Origin: Lysobacteraceae bacterium P
Lineage (GTDB): Bacteria; Pseudomonadota; Gammaproteobacteria; Xanthomonadales; Xanthomonadaceae
DNA: 64,000 nt
Assembly (NCBI GenBank): GCA_005503055.1
Contig: SCOX01000005.1
Location: 124,001-188,000 of the forward strand
Direction: 5' to 3'
Shown here: positions 1 to 8,293 of the stretch, piece after piece
How the letters are laid out: each line of letters begins with the position of its first letter
How positions within the stretch are numbered: the first letter of the stretch is position 1
Notes under the pieces: model-generated
The model's database searches: none
Told to the model about the DNA's origin: nothing
What the model saw: the letters and a program-made list of their open reading frames with translations, nothing else
Made by a program: the position numbers and the translations under genes

Positions 1-87
1 CCGGCCTTGCGGGTGCGGTACGGGCGTGGCGTGTGCGCTTTCAACTGCAGCCCAGTCTCGCCTGCGCCATCCGCAGCCGCAGCCGTC

Positions 88-234
88 ACGCAACTCCCGA
101 GCCGTCATCCCAGGCCGGGATGACGTTCTGATTCGTCCGGGTGACTGCTTTGACTCGTCCGCCTGACTGCTCCGATGCATCCCGATGGCTGCCTGATTCG
201 TCCGGTGGCCGCCGACAGCGAAAGTGCTGCCCGG
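88..234. repeat. Degenerate 21-bp tandem repeat array (array 1)
   Basis: Four back-to-back units of exactly 21 bases run from 130 to 213 and share the pattern TGAYTCGTCCGG followed by a TGACTGCT-like end. The blocks at 88-108, 109-129 and 214-234 keep the phase but are more diverged. No spacer lies between units, so this is not a CRISPR. The array fills most of the gene-free first 317 bases and ends just before a truncated pseudogene. I see nothing recognisable in bases 1-87. The function is unknown; the period matches the other arrays in this window. Confidence 0.7.
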
Positions 235-317
235 GAATCTTGTCTAGGCACCCTCCTTCGGTACCGCGCATCGCCACGCTAATCTCCGCCTTCCGCAGCC
301 ACCGCACGTCCCGATGA

Positions 318-631
318 ACCTCGCCCTGGCATCGCGAACAAGGCGACACCATCGCGGTCGTGTCCGGCGCCTTCGACCTTTACCTGTCGCACTGGTGCGC
401 GAAGCACGGCCTGGACCTGCTGTGCTCTTCACTGGAGTCGCGCGACGGCGTCATGACCGGGCGCTACGTCGGCGCGCAATGCGCGGGCGCGGAAAAGGCA
501 CGACGCGTTCGCGAGCGCCACGACCTGTCTCGTTTCGGCACGATCTACGCCCACGGCGACACGCGCGAAGACCGCGAGAACTGCTGGCGCTCGCGCAGCG
601 CCGTTGGTATCGCGGGCAGGAACAGGCCTGA
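318..631 (+). pseudogene. HAD-IB family phosphatase remnant, N-truncated and frameshifted
   Basis: Reading from 327 gives WHREQGDTIAVVSGAFDLYL and then a region containing GDTREDRE. These are the motif II (VVSGxFD) and motif IV (GDTxxDRE) regions of HAD-IB phosphoserine-phosphatase-like hydrolases. The N-terminal half with the catalytic DxDxT motif is missing, and an in-frame stop lies at 315-317. Near 580 one base too many shifts the frame: after GDTREDRE the expected ending LLALAQRRWYRGQEQA continues one frame over and stops at 629-631. Intact relatives are about 200 residues long; about 100 remain here. With no start, no nucleophile and a frameshift, it is almost certainly non-functional. 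Confidence 0.8.
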
Positions 632-635
632 ACGC

Positions 636-845
636 TCAAACGCGCCGGCCGGTGTCGCGCATCAGCTGGTCGAAGCGGTCCCACTTGAGCTTGCGGCGGT
701 AGACCTTGTTGGTCGGGCGCCATTCGATCGCGCCCTTGGAGACGAGCAGCGTGCCGAAGCGGCGGCCATCGCGCTCGATCACGAATTCGATGTCCTCGCG
801 CCCCAGTTCGCGCTTGGGCAGGTGGAAAATCACTTTGTGCGCCAT
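636..845 (-). CDS. Small conserved hypothetical protein
   Basis: A 69-residue protein beginning MAHKVIFHLPKREL and ending DQLMRDTGRRV. It is basic and predicted to be a small beta-rich soluble domain, with no signal peptide or cysteines. It resembles short uncharacterised proteins that I recall as common in Xanthomonadaceae and other proteobacteria, with the features FxLPxRELGxxDxEF near the start, FGTLxVSKGAIxW in the middle and KxxWxxFDxLM at the end. The ATG at 845 is chosen because the conserved part starts there; the upstream ATG adds only nine unrelated residues. It converges on the HAD remnant. Function unknown. Confidence 0.75.
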   Translation of the reverse strand: MAHKVIFHLPKRELGREDIEFVIERDGRRFGTLLVSKGAIEWRPTNKVYRRKLKWDRFDQLMRDTGRRV

Positions 846-893
846 GCCGGATCCTCCGCGCCGTTGCGGCACACGGACTCTAGCGCCGCACCG

Positions 894-1517
894 TCAACGC
901 GACGTGTCGCCGCGCCGCCACACCAAGCCGCGGTTGTTGGCCGGCATCGCGATGTCCTCGACCAGGCGCAGCCCGATGCGCGAGGCGAGCGCATCGACCG
1001 CCTCGAAATCACGGATGGCCGATTGCGGGTCGCGCGCCTTCAACCAGCCGTCGAAATCGCGGTTGCTGTCGCTGGTGTACTGCCCGCCGTAATTGAAGGG
1101 GCCGTAGACGACCAGCGTCGCGTCGGTGGCCAACACGTCGTCGAGCCCGGCGAAGAATGCTTCGACCTGCGGCCAACCCATGATGTGCAGGGTATTGGCG
1201 CTGAAAGCCGCGTCGAAACGGCCGTCGGGCGCGGGCGAACGCGGCCACGGACCGGTGGCGACGTCCAGTTCCCCCGGCGCTGGCGTGTTCGGCAACGCCG
1301 CACCGTCGAGCCACAGACGGATGCCGGGCAGGTTTTCGGCGCGATCGCTGCATTGCCAGCGCAGCCACGGCATCGCCGCGGCGAAGAACACCGCGTGCTG
1401 GCCGGTACCGCTGCCGATCTCCAGCGCCTGGCGCCGTTGCGCGAAATGCGTGCGCAGGACGTCGAGGATGGGCTCGCGGTTGCGATCGCAGGCGGGGGAG
1501 TGGGGAAGGTCGGCCAT
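894..1517 (-). CDS. DUF938 SAM-dependent methyltransferase
   Basis: A 207-residue class I methyltransferase-fold protein of the DUF938 family. The N-terminus has the family hallmark SPACDRNREPILDVL. The SAM-binding glycine motif ALEIGSGTGQHAVFFA follows at about residues 31-46, then the typical FDAAFSANTLHIMGW and VYGPFNYGGQYTSDSN segments. Length matches the family, usually 200-220. The substrate is not established. The ATG at 1517 directly precedes the conserved start. It is transcribed away from the larger hypothetical gene upstream, with 68 bases between them, and could share its transcript. Confidence 0.88.
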   Translation of the reverse strand: MADLPHSPACDRNREPILDVLRTHFAQRRQALEIGSGTGQHAVFFAAAMPWLRWQCSDRAENLPGIRLWLDGAALPNTPAPGELDVATGPWPRSPAPDGRFDAAFSANTLHIMGWPQVEAFFAGLDDVLATDATLVVYGPFNYGGQYTSDSNRDFDGWLKARDPQSAIRDFEAVDALASRIGLRLVEDIAMPANNRGLVWRRGDTSR

Positions 1518-1585
1518 CGCAGGATGATCGCGCATGATCCGTCGCGGCTGCGCGGGCGCGGGCATCTCGAGCCCGCAGGCGACCC

Positions 1586-2503
1586 TCAGACCAGCGCCGC
1601 GCGTCCCTCGTCGCTGCAGTGCACGAAGTTCACCGGGATGCCGTGCGCGCCCAGCACCGCCGCTATCTGGCGCTGGCGTGCCTGGAAATGGCGGTGCTGC
1701 TGCTCCAGCCGGGCCCGGCATTCGGGCGTGTCGCAGGGAGCTTCGGTGGCGTAGCGCGATTTCCACGCGCGCGGCTCGAACATCGCGATGCGGGCCTCGC
1801 CGTCGGCGTAATGCACGAGCGGTTCGGGCACGGCGTCGAGCCAGTGTTCGCCCTCCGGTTCCAGCAGCGCGGTCTCCAGCAGCGGCCACAGCGGCGAGAG
1901 GCCGGCGTGCTCGTACTGCATCGCCATCATCGCGGCCAGGTCGTGCACGGTCAGGTAGCGCGCGTGCTCGACCTGCAGGCCGAACGCCTGCTGCGCCGCG
2001 AGCGCGGTGGCGGCGCCGGCCATGCCGCGCTCCAGCAGTTCGCGTTCGAAGGCGTCGCCGACGCGCGCGGCGACGGTTCCGCTGCCGCTGAGCACGAACG
2101 GCACCAGCCGGAACGGTCCGCCGATATGGTCCGCGGACGGGGTGAGCGCGCCGGGCAATTGCGCCTCGTGCGCACCGAAGGCGATCACACGGCCCGCCTC
2201 GGGCGCGATGCCGCCGCGCGGGGCGCGGGCGGCGAGCTGGTCGAGCTCGCGGTGCAGCGGCCAGCCCGGGCGCAGCAGTTCGACGGGGTCGTAGTGGGCG
2301 CCGACGGTGACCAGGTCGAGCGCGGCGGTCTCGGGCACGAAGCCGGCCAGATCCACGGCGATGAGCTCCGCTAGCGCACCGACCTCGCTCTGCGCCAGGG
2401 CCTGGCGGGCGATGGGCGCGTCGCCGCGCAGCTCCAGGGCGAGCGCCCCCAGCACGTGCAGGTCGGCGGGCGGAGCGGGCGGGGCAGTCTGCGCTGGGGT
2501 CAT
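1586..2503 (-). CDS. Conserved hypothetical protein, lineage-specific
   Basis: A 305-residue soluble protein with no domain I can name. The first 15 residues are Ala/Pro-rich (MTPAQTAPPAPPADL), and the rest looks like a folded alpha/beta protein with no signal peptide or transmembrane segment. The C-terminal part contains CDTPECRARLEQQHRHFQAR, a helical, basic segment with a CxxxxC pair. It diverges from the thiolase gene, with 127 bases between the two starts, so that gap should carry promoters for both. Function unknown; probably restricted to Xanthomonadaceae. Confidence 0.7.
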   Translation of the reverse strand: MTPAQTAPPAPPADLHVLGALALELRGDAPIARQALAQSEVGALAELIAVDLAGFVPETAALDLVTVGAHYDPVELLRPGWPLHRELDQLAARAPRGGIAPEAGRVIAFGAHEAQLPGALTPSADHIGGPFRLVPFVLSGSGTVAARVGDAFERELLERGMAGAATALAAQQAFGLQVEHARYLTVHDLAAMMAMQYEHAGLSPLWPLLETALLEPEGEHWLDAVPEPLVHYADGEARIAMFEPRAWKSRYATEAPCDTPECRARLEQQHRHFQARQRQIAAVLGAHGIPVNFVHCSDEGRAALV

Positions 2504-2630
2504 GGCGTCCAGTATCGTCGATACGGTGGCGTGTGTTCGCGCGCGGGAGCCGGCGCTACACTCGCAACCATTATGCCCGCCCGGCCGTAAAGGCCTTGGT
2601 GAATCCCCCTTTGCTCCGCGAGGTGTGCCG

Positions 2631-3908
2631 ATGCGTCCTGCCCGTCCCGTTGCCGTGCTCGGTGGCGTCCGAATCCCGTTCTGCCGCCAGAACACGGCCT
2701 ATTCGGACGTCGGCAACCTCGGCATGTCGGTGCGCACGCTGGGCGCGCTGGTCGAGAAGTTCGGCCTGCACGGCCAGCAGCTGGGCGAGGTCGCGATGGG
2801 CGCCGTCATCAAGCACTCCAGCGACTGGAACCTCGGCCGCGAGGCGACGCTGTCCTCCGGCCTGTCGCCGCTGACGCCGGGCATCACCCTGCAGCGCGCG
2901 TGCGGCACCTCGCTGGACTCCATCGTCCACATCGGCAACAAGATCGCCGCCGGCCAGATCGAAGTCGGCGTCGGCGGCGGTTCGGACACGACCTCCGACG
3001 TGCCGATCGTGTACGGCCAGAAGCTGCGCCGCCGCCTGCTGGAGGCGGCGCGTGCGAAGACCCCGCGCGACAAGCTGGCGGCGTTCAAGGGCTTCCATCT
3101 GCGCGAGCTCAAGCCCGAATTCCCGGGCGTGGCCGAGCCGCGCACCGGCAAGTCGATGGGCGAGCACTGCGAGGACATGGCCAAGCAGTGGAACATCTCG
3201 CGCGATTCGCAGGACGAGTGGGCGCTGTCCTCGCACCTCAAGCTCGCCGCCGCCTACGAGCGCGGGTTCTTCAACGACCTGGTGGTGAGCTTCCGCGGCG
3301 TGGCGCGCGACAACATCCTGCGTGCCGACAGCACCCTGGAGAAACTGGCCTCGCTGAAGCCCGCGTTCGACCGGACCTCGGGCCGGGGGACGCTGACGGC
3401 CGGCAACTCCACGCCGCTCACCGACGGCGCCTCGGCATGCCTGCTGGCCTCGGACGAGTGGGCGCGTTCGCACGGTCTGGAGCCGCTGTGCTACCTGCGT
3501 GATGCGCACGTGTCGGCGGTGGACTTCGTGCATGGCGAAGGCCTGCTGATGGCGCCGACCATCGCGGTGCCGGAAATGCTCAAGCGCAACGGCCTGACCC
3601 TGCAGGATTTCGACTTCTACGAGATCCACGAGGCCTTCGCCGCGCAGGTGCTGTGCACGTTGCGCGCGTGGGAAAGCGAAGAGTACTGCCGCAACCGCCT
3701 GGGCCTGGAAGCGCCCATGGGTCGGATCGAGGTGGCCAAGATCAATCCCAATGGTTCTTCGCTGGCCGCGGGCCATCCGTTCGCCGCGACCGGCGCGCGC
3801 ATCGTCGCCACCGCCGCGAAGGAACTGAAGCAGCGTGGCGGCGGCCGCTGCCTGGTGTCGATCTGCACCGCCGGCGGCATGGGCGTGGTCGCCATCCTGG
3901 AGCGCTGA
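2631..3908 (+). CDS. fadI: Acetyl-CoA acyltransferase (thiolase), FadI type
   Basis: A 425-residue thiolase that cleaves 3-ketoacyl-CoA with CoA at the last step of beta-oxidation, or condenses acetyl-CoA in reverse. The nucleophile is Cys91 in QRACGTS. The C-terminal half has HEAFAAQ, the GHPFAATGAR histidine motif and the second catalytic cysteine in SICTAGGMG. The mid-region GNSTPLTDGA is also classic. Length and sequence fit the FadI/long-chain branch better than short PhaA-type enzymes (about 390). Start ATG 2631 has a GAGGT ribosome-binding site eight bases upstream. No fadJ/fadB partner is adjacent, so it may work with an alpha subunit encoded elsewhere. Confidence 0.9.
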   Translation: MRPARPVAVLGGVRIPFCRQNTAYSDVGNLGMSVRTLGALVEKFGLHGQQLGEVAMGAVIKHSSDWNLGREATLSSGLSPLTPGITLQRACGTSLDSIVHIGNKIAAGQIEVGVGGGSDTTSDVPIVYGQKLRRRLLEAARAKTPRDKLAAFKGFHLRELKPEFPGVAEPRTGKSMGEHCEDMAKQWNISRDSQDEWALSSHLKLAAAYERGFFNDLVVSFRGVARDNILRADSTLEKLASLKPAFDRTSGRGTLTAGNSTPLTDGASACLLASDEWARSHGLEPLCYLRDAHVSAVDFVHGEGLLMAPTIAVPEMLKRNGLTLQDFDFYEIHEAFAAQVLCTLRAWESEEYCRNRLGLEAPMGRIEVAKINPNGSSLAAGHPFAATGARIVATAAKELKQRGGGRCLVSICTAGGMGVVAILER

Positions 3909-3951
3909 TCCGGACGACGCTGGCGCGGAACGACGCGCCGGCCTCGCCGCT

Positions 3952-4268
3952 CGGATCGCGAGTTCCGCGAGCCTGGCGCGCCGGTCTTTCTGCCTGGCGC
4001 TCCAGTCTTTCCCGTTGGCCGCCCAGCCTTTTTGCCTGGCGCTCCAGCCTTTCCCGACTCGAGTGCCAGTCATTTTGCCTGGCGCTCCAGTCCTTCCCGT
4101 TGGCCGTCCAGTCTTTTTGCCTGACGCTCCAGTCTTTTCGCCTGGGCCCCCAGTCTTTTTGCCTGGCATTCCACCCCTTCCCGACTCGCGCTCCAGTCTT
4201 TTTGCCTCGCGTTCGAGTCCGCGGGCCTGGAGCTCCGACCCGGGGCACTGGAACGCCGCTCCCGCCCC
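3952..4268. repeat. Degenerate 21-bp tandem repeat array (array 2), about 14 units
   Basis: From 3973 to 4268 the DNA is built from contiguous units of 21 bases (two are 22). The unit is CTGGCGCTCCAG followed by TCTTTTTGC, with TTGGCCGTCCAG and a CTTTCCCG ending as the main alternatives. Units ending TTTTTGC and TTTCCCG tend to alternate, giving a partial 42-bp super-period. Short T-tracts recur every 21 bases, about two helical turns. Diverged copies extend a little upstream. The array occupies the 507-base gap between the thiolase and the next gene; the rest of that gap (4269-4415) shows nothing else. All six frames are open over long stretches because of the period, but none looks like a real gene. 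Confidence 0.85.
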
Positions 4269-4415
4269 CAAGACTGGAACGAAGTTTGCAGAATCTGGCC
4301 TTTCGCCCCTAGGATCGGCGCGCGGGCCTGCCGGTGTGGGGACACCGGTGGCGATTGGGCCCGCAACGCTCCCAGCGGGCGCGTGCGCTGGCATTGCAGG
4401 TCCAAGGGGAAATCG

Positions 4416-4973
4416 ATGTCGACGTTGAATCCGTACCAGCCGCCCACGACGCGGCTGCGCGAGGCGCTGTCCGCCGAAGTCGGCGGCGATTGCTGGCGCG
4501 ATGGCAAGGAACTGGTCGTCCGGCCCGGCTGCACGCTGCCCGGCCGCTGCATCAAGTGCAACGAACCCGCCACCGAGCCGATGCAGCACGCGCGCTTCTA
4601 CTGGCATCACCCGGCGCTGTACCTGGTCGCGCTGGTCAACCTGCTGATCTACCTGGTGATCGCGCTGTTCGTGCGCCGCCGCACGCCGGTGACGCTGGGC
4701 CTGTGCGAGCGGCATCGCGCGCGCCAGCGCATGAGCATCGTGGCGTCCGTCGCGGGGAGCCTGGCGGGCCTCGGACTCGTCGCCTTCGGCATTACCCGCG
4801 AGGCGCCGGGGGCGTCGGTGGCGGGGGTGGTGCTGCTGCTGGCGAGCGTGGCGTGCGGGATCGTCGGATCGCGCGTGCTGGTGGTGACGCGGATCGGCGA
4901 GAACTACACGCGCTTCAAGGGCTGCAGCGCGGAGTTCCTGGCGACATTGCCCGCGTTCTATCGGACGCGCTGA
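4416..4973 (+). CDS. Membrane protein with a zinc-finger-like N-terminus
   Basis: A 185-residue protein. Residues 1-45 are soluble and include a PGxCxxCNxP motif (CIKCNEPA), suggesting a small metal-binding or disulfide site. Hydrophobic segments follow at about 64-82 (YLVALVNLLIYLVIALF), 105-123 and 127-150, giving about three transmembrane helices. A further cysteine lies in LGLCERHR. The ending LPAFYRTR is soluble. It resembles uncharacterised proteobacterial membrane proteins with an NPYxPP start (MSTLNPYQPP). The ATG at 4416 is followed directly by that motif. Function unknown. Confidence 0.75.
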   Translation: MSTLNPYQPPTTRLREALSAEVGGDCWRDGKELVVRPGCTLPGRCIKCNEPATEPMQHARFYWHHPALYLVALVNLLIYLVIALFVRRRTPVTLGLCERHRARQRMSIVASVAGSLAGLGLVAFGITREAPGASVAGVVLLLASVACGIVGSRVLVVTRIGENYTRFKGCSAEFLATLPAFYRTR

Positions 4974-5034
4974 GGCCGGATCGCGGGGTCACCCCGACAG
5001 GCGCGCGATGTCGCGCTCGTCGGAAGGTTTGTCG

Positions 5035-5125
5035 CGCCGGAAGCCTGGATCCCCGCCTTCGCGGGGATGACGGCCACCGGTTGGGCGCGAATTCCCGACT
5101 TCGCCGGGGATGACGTCGGCGTCGA
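5035..5125. repeat. Interspersed palindromic repeat (CCCCGCCTTCGCGGGG type)
   Basis: Two adjacent copies of a short inverted repeat widespread in proteobacterial intergenic DNA. The first reads GATCCCCGCCTTCGCGGGGA followed by TGACGG; the second is GAATTCCCGACTTCGCCGGG followed by GATGACG. They lie between two convergent genes and may form stem-loops in RNA from either side. A related but longer element is found at 50927-51034. Confidence 0.65.
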
Positions 5126-5145
5126 CGCGCGACCTGGCCGGCGCG

Positions 5146-6396
5146 TTATCCGCGCAGGCGCGGCACGCCATGCTCGTCGCGCTCCTCGACCACGGCCTGG
5201 TCGAAGATCGTCTGCCGCATGTCGCGCCCCGGCAGCGGGTGTGTCGCCTCGCCCCGCGCGGCGGCGAGCGCGTTGGCGTAACACAGGCGCGCGAGCTTCT
5301 CGTCGCCGGCCTGCGCGAAACCCTCGCCCAGTTCTTCCCATGCCTCGCTGTTGGCGCCTTGTGCGAGCGCGCGGTGCAGGTACTGCTCCGCCTGCGGCCA
5401 CTGGCCCTGCGCGCGCGACAGGCGGGCCAGCGTCAGCAGCAGCGCCGGGCTGGCCGGGTGTGGTTGCAGCCAGCGCTCGGCCACGGCGCGGCGCTGATCG
5501 AAACGCCCGACCGGCAGGCGTCCGTACAGTGCGGCCAGCGATTCATCCCAGCGCGCGTCGAGCGCCTGTTCGACGCTCTTGGCGGCGGCTTCGTCCCAGC
5601 GCATCGCCGAAGCGCGCTCGGCGTAGGCGGCGACGGCCGCCGGGTCGTTGCGCAGCGGCTTGGGCAAGGCTTCCCAGCGGTCGGCGAGCACGTTCGCATC
5701 GGCGGCCTCGCGCAGCGACTCCGCCGCCCACTGCGCTTCGAGCGCAGCCAAGCGATCGTTCGACAACGCGTGCTGCTGGCGCAGTGCGCCGAGCGTGCCG
5801 TACGCCTCGCCACTGCGGCCCAGCGCAGCCAACGCTTCACCGCGCAACACCAGACCGCGCGGCGGCAGCGGCGTCGCCGAAGGTGCATCGAGGATCGACA
5901 ACGCCTCCGCGGCGCGATCCTGCGTCAGCGCGAACTCCGCCTCGGCGATGGCGCGCGAGGCCGGGTGGTCGGCGCCGACCGCGGACAGGTGCGCGCGTGC
6001 CGCCGTTTCGTCGCCTCGCGACCATGCCGCACGGGCCGCGCCGACGCGCCCCACCGCGAGCGCGTCGCGCTCCTGCGCGGCTTGTTCGAGCAGCTTCTCC
6101 GCGCGCGTCCACTCGCCGCGATGCAGCGCGTCGAAGCCGTCGATAAGGCGGGCGCGCGACTGTCGCCTGCGGTGGCGGCGCATCGCCGCGAACGGCAGGT
6201 TCACCAGCTTCCACAACAGCCACAGCACGGCCAGCGCGAGCAGCAGCAGCGCGATCGCCTTGGGCACGTTGGTGGTGTAGTCGTTGCCGCCGTAGCGCAC
6301 GAGCACGTAGCCCGGGTCCTGCACCAGCAACTGCGCGATCAGCGCACCCGCCAGCGCCAGCACGATCCAGAACAGCACGTTGCGGAACAGGTTCAT
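5146..6396 (-). CDS. hemY: HemY family TPR membrane protein
   Basis: A 416-residue inner-membrane protein. It has the HemY_N layout: two transmembrane helices at about residues 5-26 and 46-66, separated by QDPGYVLVRYGGNDYTTN, then a long alpha-helical TPR region to the C-terminus. The proteobacterial HemY of this type is not the Gram-positive protoporphyrinogen oxidase of the same name. Its role is linked to late haem biosynthesis, but its biochemical activity is unsettled. It is the last gene of hemD-hemX-hemY on the minus strand, 47 bases after hemX. Start ATG 6396 is preceded by a GGAGCC-type ribosome-binding site. Confidence 0.9.
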   Translation of the reverse strand: MNLFRNVLFWIVLALAGALIAQLLVQDPGYVLVRYGGNDYTTNVPKAIALLLLALAVLWLLWKLVNLPFAAMRRHRRRQSRARLIDGFDALHRGEWTRAEKLLEQAAQERDALAVGRVGAARAAWSRGDETAARAHLSAVGADHPASRAIAEAEFALTQDRAAEALSILDAPSATPLPPRGLVLRGEALAALGRSGEAYGTLGALRQQHALSNDRLAALEAQWAAESLREAADANVLADRWEALPKPLRNDPAAVAAYAERASAMRWDEAAAKSVEQALDARWDESLAALYGRLPVGRFDQRRAVAERWLQPHPASPALLLTLARLSRAQGQWPQAEQYLHRALAQGANSEAWEELGEGFAQAGDEKLARLCYANALAAARGEATHPLPGRDMRQTIFDQAVVEERDEHGVPRLRG

Positions 6397-6443
6397 CGCG
6401 GCTCCTTGTCGTGTTCGCCCATCCCGATGCGGGGCGACGCCGG

Positions 6444-7421
6444 TCAGCTCGCCGCGCGCAGCTGGCGCAGTTGCTGCAGTGTGCTGCCCAGCGTCGGAAG
6501 CGAGAGTGAAAGCTCGCGCGCGGCGATCGCGCGCAATTGCGCACGCTGGCGTTCGAGTGTCGGCGACGGCGGCCACAGCCGCGTCATCCAGCCCTCGGCG
6601 CGTTGCAGGGCGGCGCGGAAACCGGCTTCGTCGCGACGCTCCGCCGCCGCGCGCGCGAGCGAGATCTCCAGCTGCAAACCTGCCGCCGCGGCGATGCGGT
6701 CGGCCGGTTGCACGGCGACGGTGCGATCGCTGGGGCGCACGTCGATGAGCGTGGCGAAGGCACGGCGCCACCACGGCGCGCCGGGCGTGGCGGCCGCATG
6801 CGGCTCGACCGGCGCGGCGCTTATGGTCTGCGCGAATGCATCGAGTTCGGCCATCGCACGCATGCGCGGTTCGGTGCCGATCGCGTCGAGGCCGGCGAGT
6901 TCCTGCTGCAAGGTCTGGCGCAGGCTGAGGTACGCGGGGTCGTCGATGCCGTCGAGCACGTTCCCGGCGAGCATGTACGCGCGGCGCGCGCCTTCCAGAT
7001 CGCCGGCGATGAGCAGACGTTGCTGCGCCATGTTGAGCAGCAGTTCGGTTTCGTCCAGGCGCAGCGCCTGCTCGCCGTGGCGATCGGGATCGGCGAGCTT
7101 GGAAACGGTGTCCTCGATCAGCGCCGAACGCTGGCCGATGCCCAGCACTTCATCGCGCAGCACGCGGTTGGTGGCGTCGGCCTGTTGCAGGCGCTGCAGC
7201 TGCGAGCGCTGGTCGCGACGGATCGCGTCGATGCGGCCTTCCAGCGCATCCAGGCGCTGGCCGGCGTCGGCCTGCTGCTCGCGTTCGCGCTCGCCGCGCG
7301 CCTGCCACGCCTTCCAACCCCATGCGCCAGCGGCGGCGAGCAGCGCGACCAGCAGCCAGAGCACCCAACCGTAGGAACGGCGGGGGGAAGGCGTGGTCGG
7401 CGGAACGGGGGTGGCGGACAC
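6444..7421 (-). CDS. hemX: HemX family membrane protein
   Basis: A 325-residue bitopic inner-membrane protein. It has a short Pro-rich cytoplasmic start, one transmembrane helix at about 18-36, a coiled coil at about 42-95 rich in Gln, Arg and Glu, and a helical C-terminal domain with LDETELLLNMAQQRLLIAGD, typical of HemX. Databases often call it uroporphyrinogen-III C-methyltransferase, but it has no SAM-binding tetrapyrrole methylase domain, so that label is wrong here. It starts with GTG (7421), 49 bases after hemD, and is followed by hemY. The order hemD-hemX-hemY is conserved in many gammaproteobacteria. Confidence 0.9.
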   Translation of the reverse strand: MSATPVPPTTPSPRRSYGWVLWLLVALLAAAGAWGWKAWQARGEREREQQADAGQRLDALEGRIDAIRRDQRSQLQRLQQADATNRVLRDEVLGIGQRSALIEDTVSKLADPDRHGEQALRLDETELLLNMAQQRLLIAGDLEGARRAYMLAGNVLDGIDDPAYLSLRQTLQQELAGLDAIGTEPRMRAMAELDAFAQTISAAPVEPHAAATPGAPWWRRAFATLIDVRPSDRTVAVQPADRIAAAAGLQLEISLARAAAERRDEAGFRAALQRAEGWMTRLWPPSPTLERQRAQLRAIAARELSLSLPTLGSTLQQLRQLRAAS

Positions 7422-7470
7422 GGCGGCATCGGCGTTGCGGGAGGCGCCATGCTACCGGATGCGACGCGCG

Positions 7471-8238
7471 TCACGCCGTGGACGTCGGTGCGTTTTTCGC
7501 GGCGGCGACGAGGTCGACGGGGCGCGCGCTGCGGGCGATCACGATGTCGCCGAAGCCGAAGGTACGCGCCAGTTCGGCCAGGCGTTGGCTGGCGGCGATC
7601 ACCGGCGCGCGGCGCAGGCGTTCGCGCAGTCGATCGGGCAGGGCGTCCATGACGAGCCGCAGTGCCTCGCCGCTCGACAAGGCCAGGTGCGCCGGCGCGT
7701 CCACGGCGTCCAGGCGTGCCAGCGACTGCGCCGACGGCGCGACCGCTTCGCGTTCGTAGACATCGGCGCGAACGACGCGGGCGCCGCGCGCTTCCAGCGC
7801 CGGCACGAGGACGCCGCGCCCGCCCGGCGCACTCACGAAGCCGATCGTGACATCGCGCAGATCCGACAATCCCGGCAGCGACAGCAGGCCTTCGCTGTCC
7901 ATCCGTTGCGGCGCGTGCACGTCGGCGACGCCGGCCCGGCGCAGCGCCGCGGCGGTGCCTTCGCCCACCGCGAACCAGGCCTGACCAGGCCGCGCCCGCA
8001 GCGGCTGCAGCCGCCGCGCGGCACGCACGGCGACCGGGCTGGTGAACACGACGCGCGGCGCGGCGAGCGCGGTGCGCAGCTGCCCGCGCGTGGCCTCGTC
8101 TTCGCGCAGGTGCAGGCGCCAGGGCGAGATCGCGATCACACCCGCGCCGGCGCGAGCGGCCGCTGCACGCATCGGCGCATGCTCGCCGCGCGCGCGCAGC
8201 GAGATCACGTACCATCCGGGCGTCGTGCGGTCGGGCAT
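7471..8238 (-). CDS. hemD: Uroporphyrinogen-III synthase
   Basis: A 255-residue cytoplasmic enzyme that cyclises hydroxymethylbilane to uroporphyrinogen III, inverting ring D, for haem and sirohaem. Family features include a two-domain, poorly conserved sequence with VVFTSPVAVRAARRL in the first half, WFAVGEGTAAALRRAG in the middle, the GVLVPALEARGARVVRADVY region and a C-terminal VIAASQRLAELARTFGF. ATG 8238 begins MPDRTTPGWYVISL, which fits family starts; a longer upstream start would add Arg/Gly-rich nonsense. hemC is not adjacent. It diverges from the thioesterase gene, with only 55 bases between the starts. Confidence 0.9.
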   Translation of the reverse strand: MPDRTTPGWYVISLRARGEHAPMRAAAARAGAGVIAISPWRLHLREDEATRGQLRTALAAPRVVFTSPVAVRAARRLQPLRARPGQAWFAVGEGTAAALRRAGVADVHAPQRMDSEGLLSLPGLSDLRDVTIGFVSAPGGRGVLVPALEARGARVVRADVYEREAVAPSAQSLARLDAVDAPAHLALSSGEALRLVMDALPDRLRERLRRAPVIAASQRLAELARTFGFGDIVIARSARPVDLVAAAKNAPTSTA

Positions 8239-8293
8239 CGCACCAGCATAGCCGCCGCCCCGCGACCTCCGTCGTCCATCCCCCAAGATCCGC

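Noticed and set aside
360-1754. A long plus-strand open frame continuing from the HAD remnant
   Set aside because: Beyond about 580 it is the antisense of two real minus-strand genes. Its translation there is Arg/Ala-rich and lacks any domain.
3940-4430. Long open frames across the 21-bp array on both strands
   Set aside because: They arise because a 21-base period keeps frames open. The translations are repeats of Arg, Ser, Leu or Gln/Lys blocks with no start signal, and all frames look equally open.
6444-7421. HemX as a uroporphyrinogen-III methyltransferase
   Set aside because: There is no tetrapyrrole methylase domain or SAM-binding motif. The protein is a bitopic membrane protein with a coiled coil.
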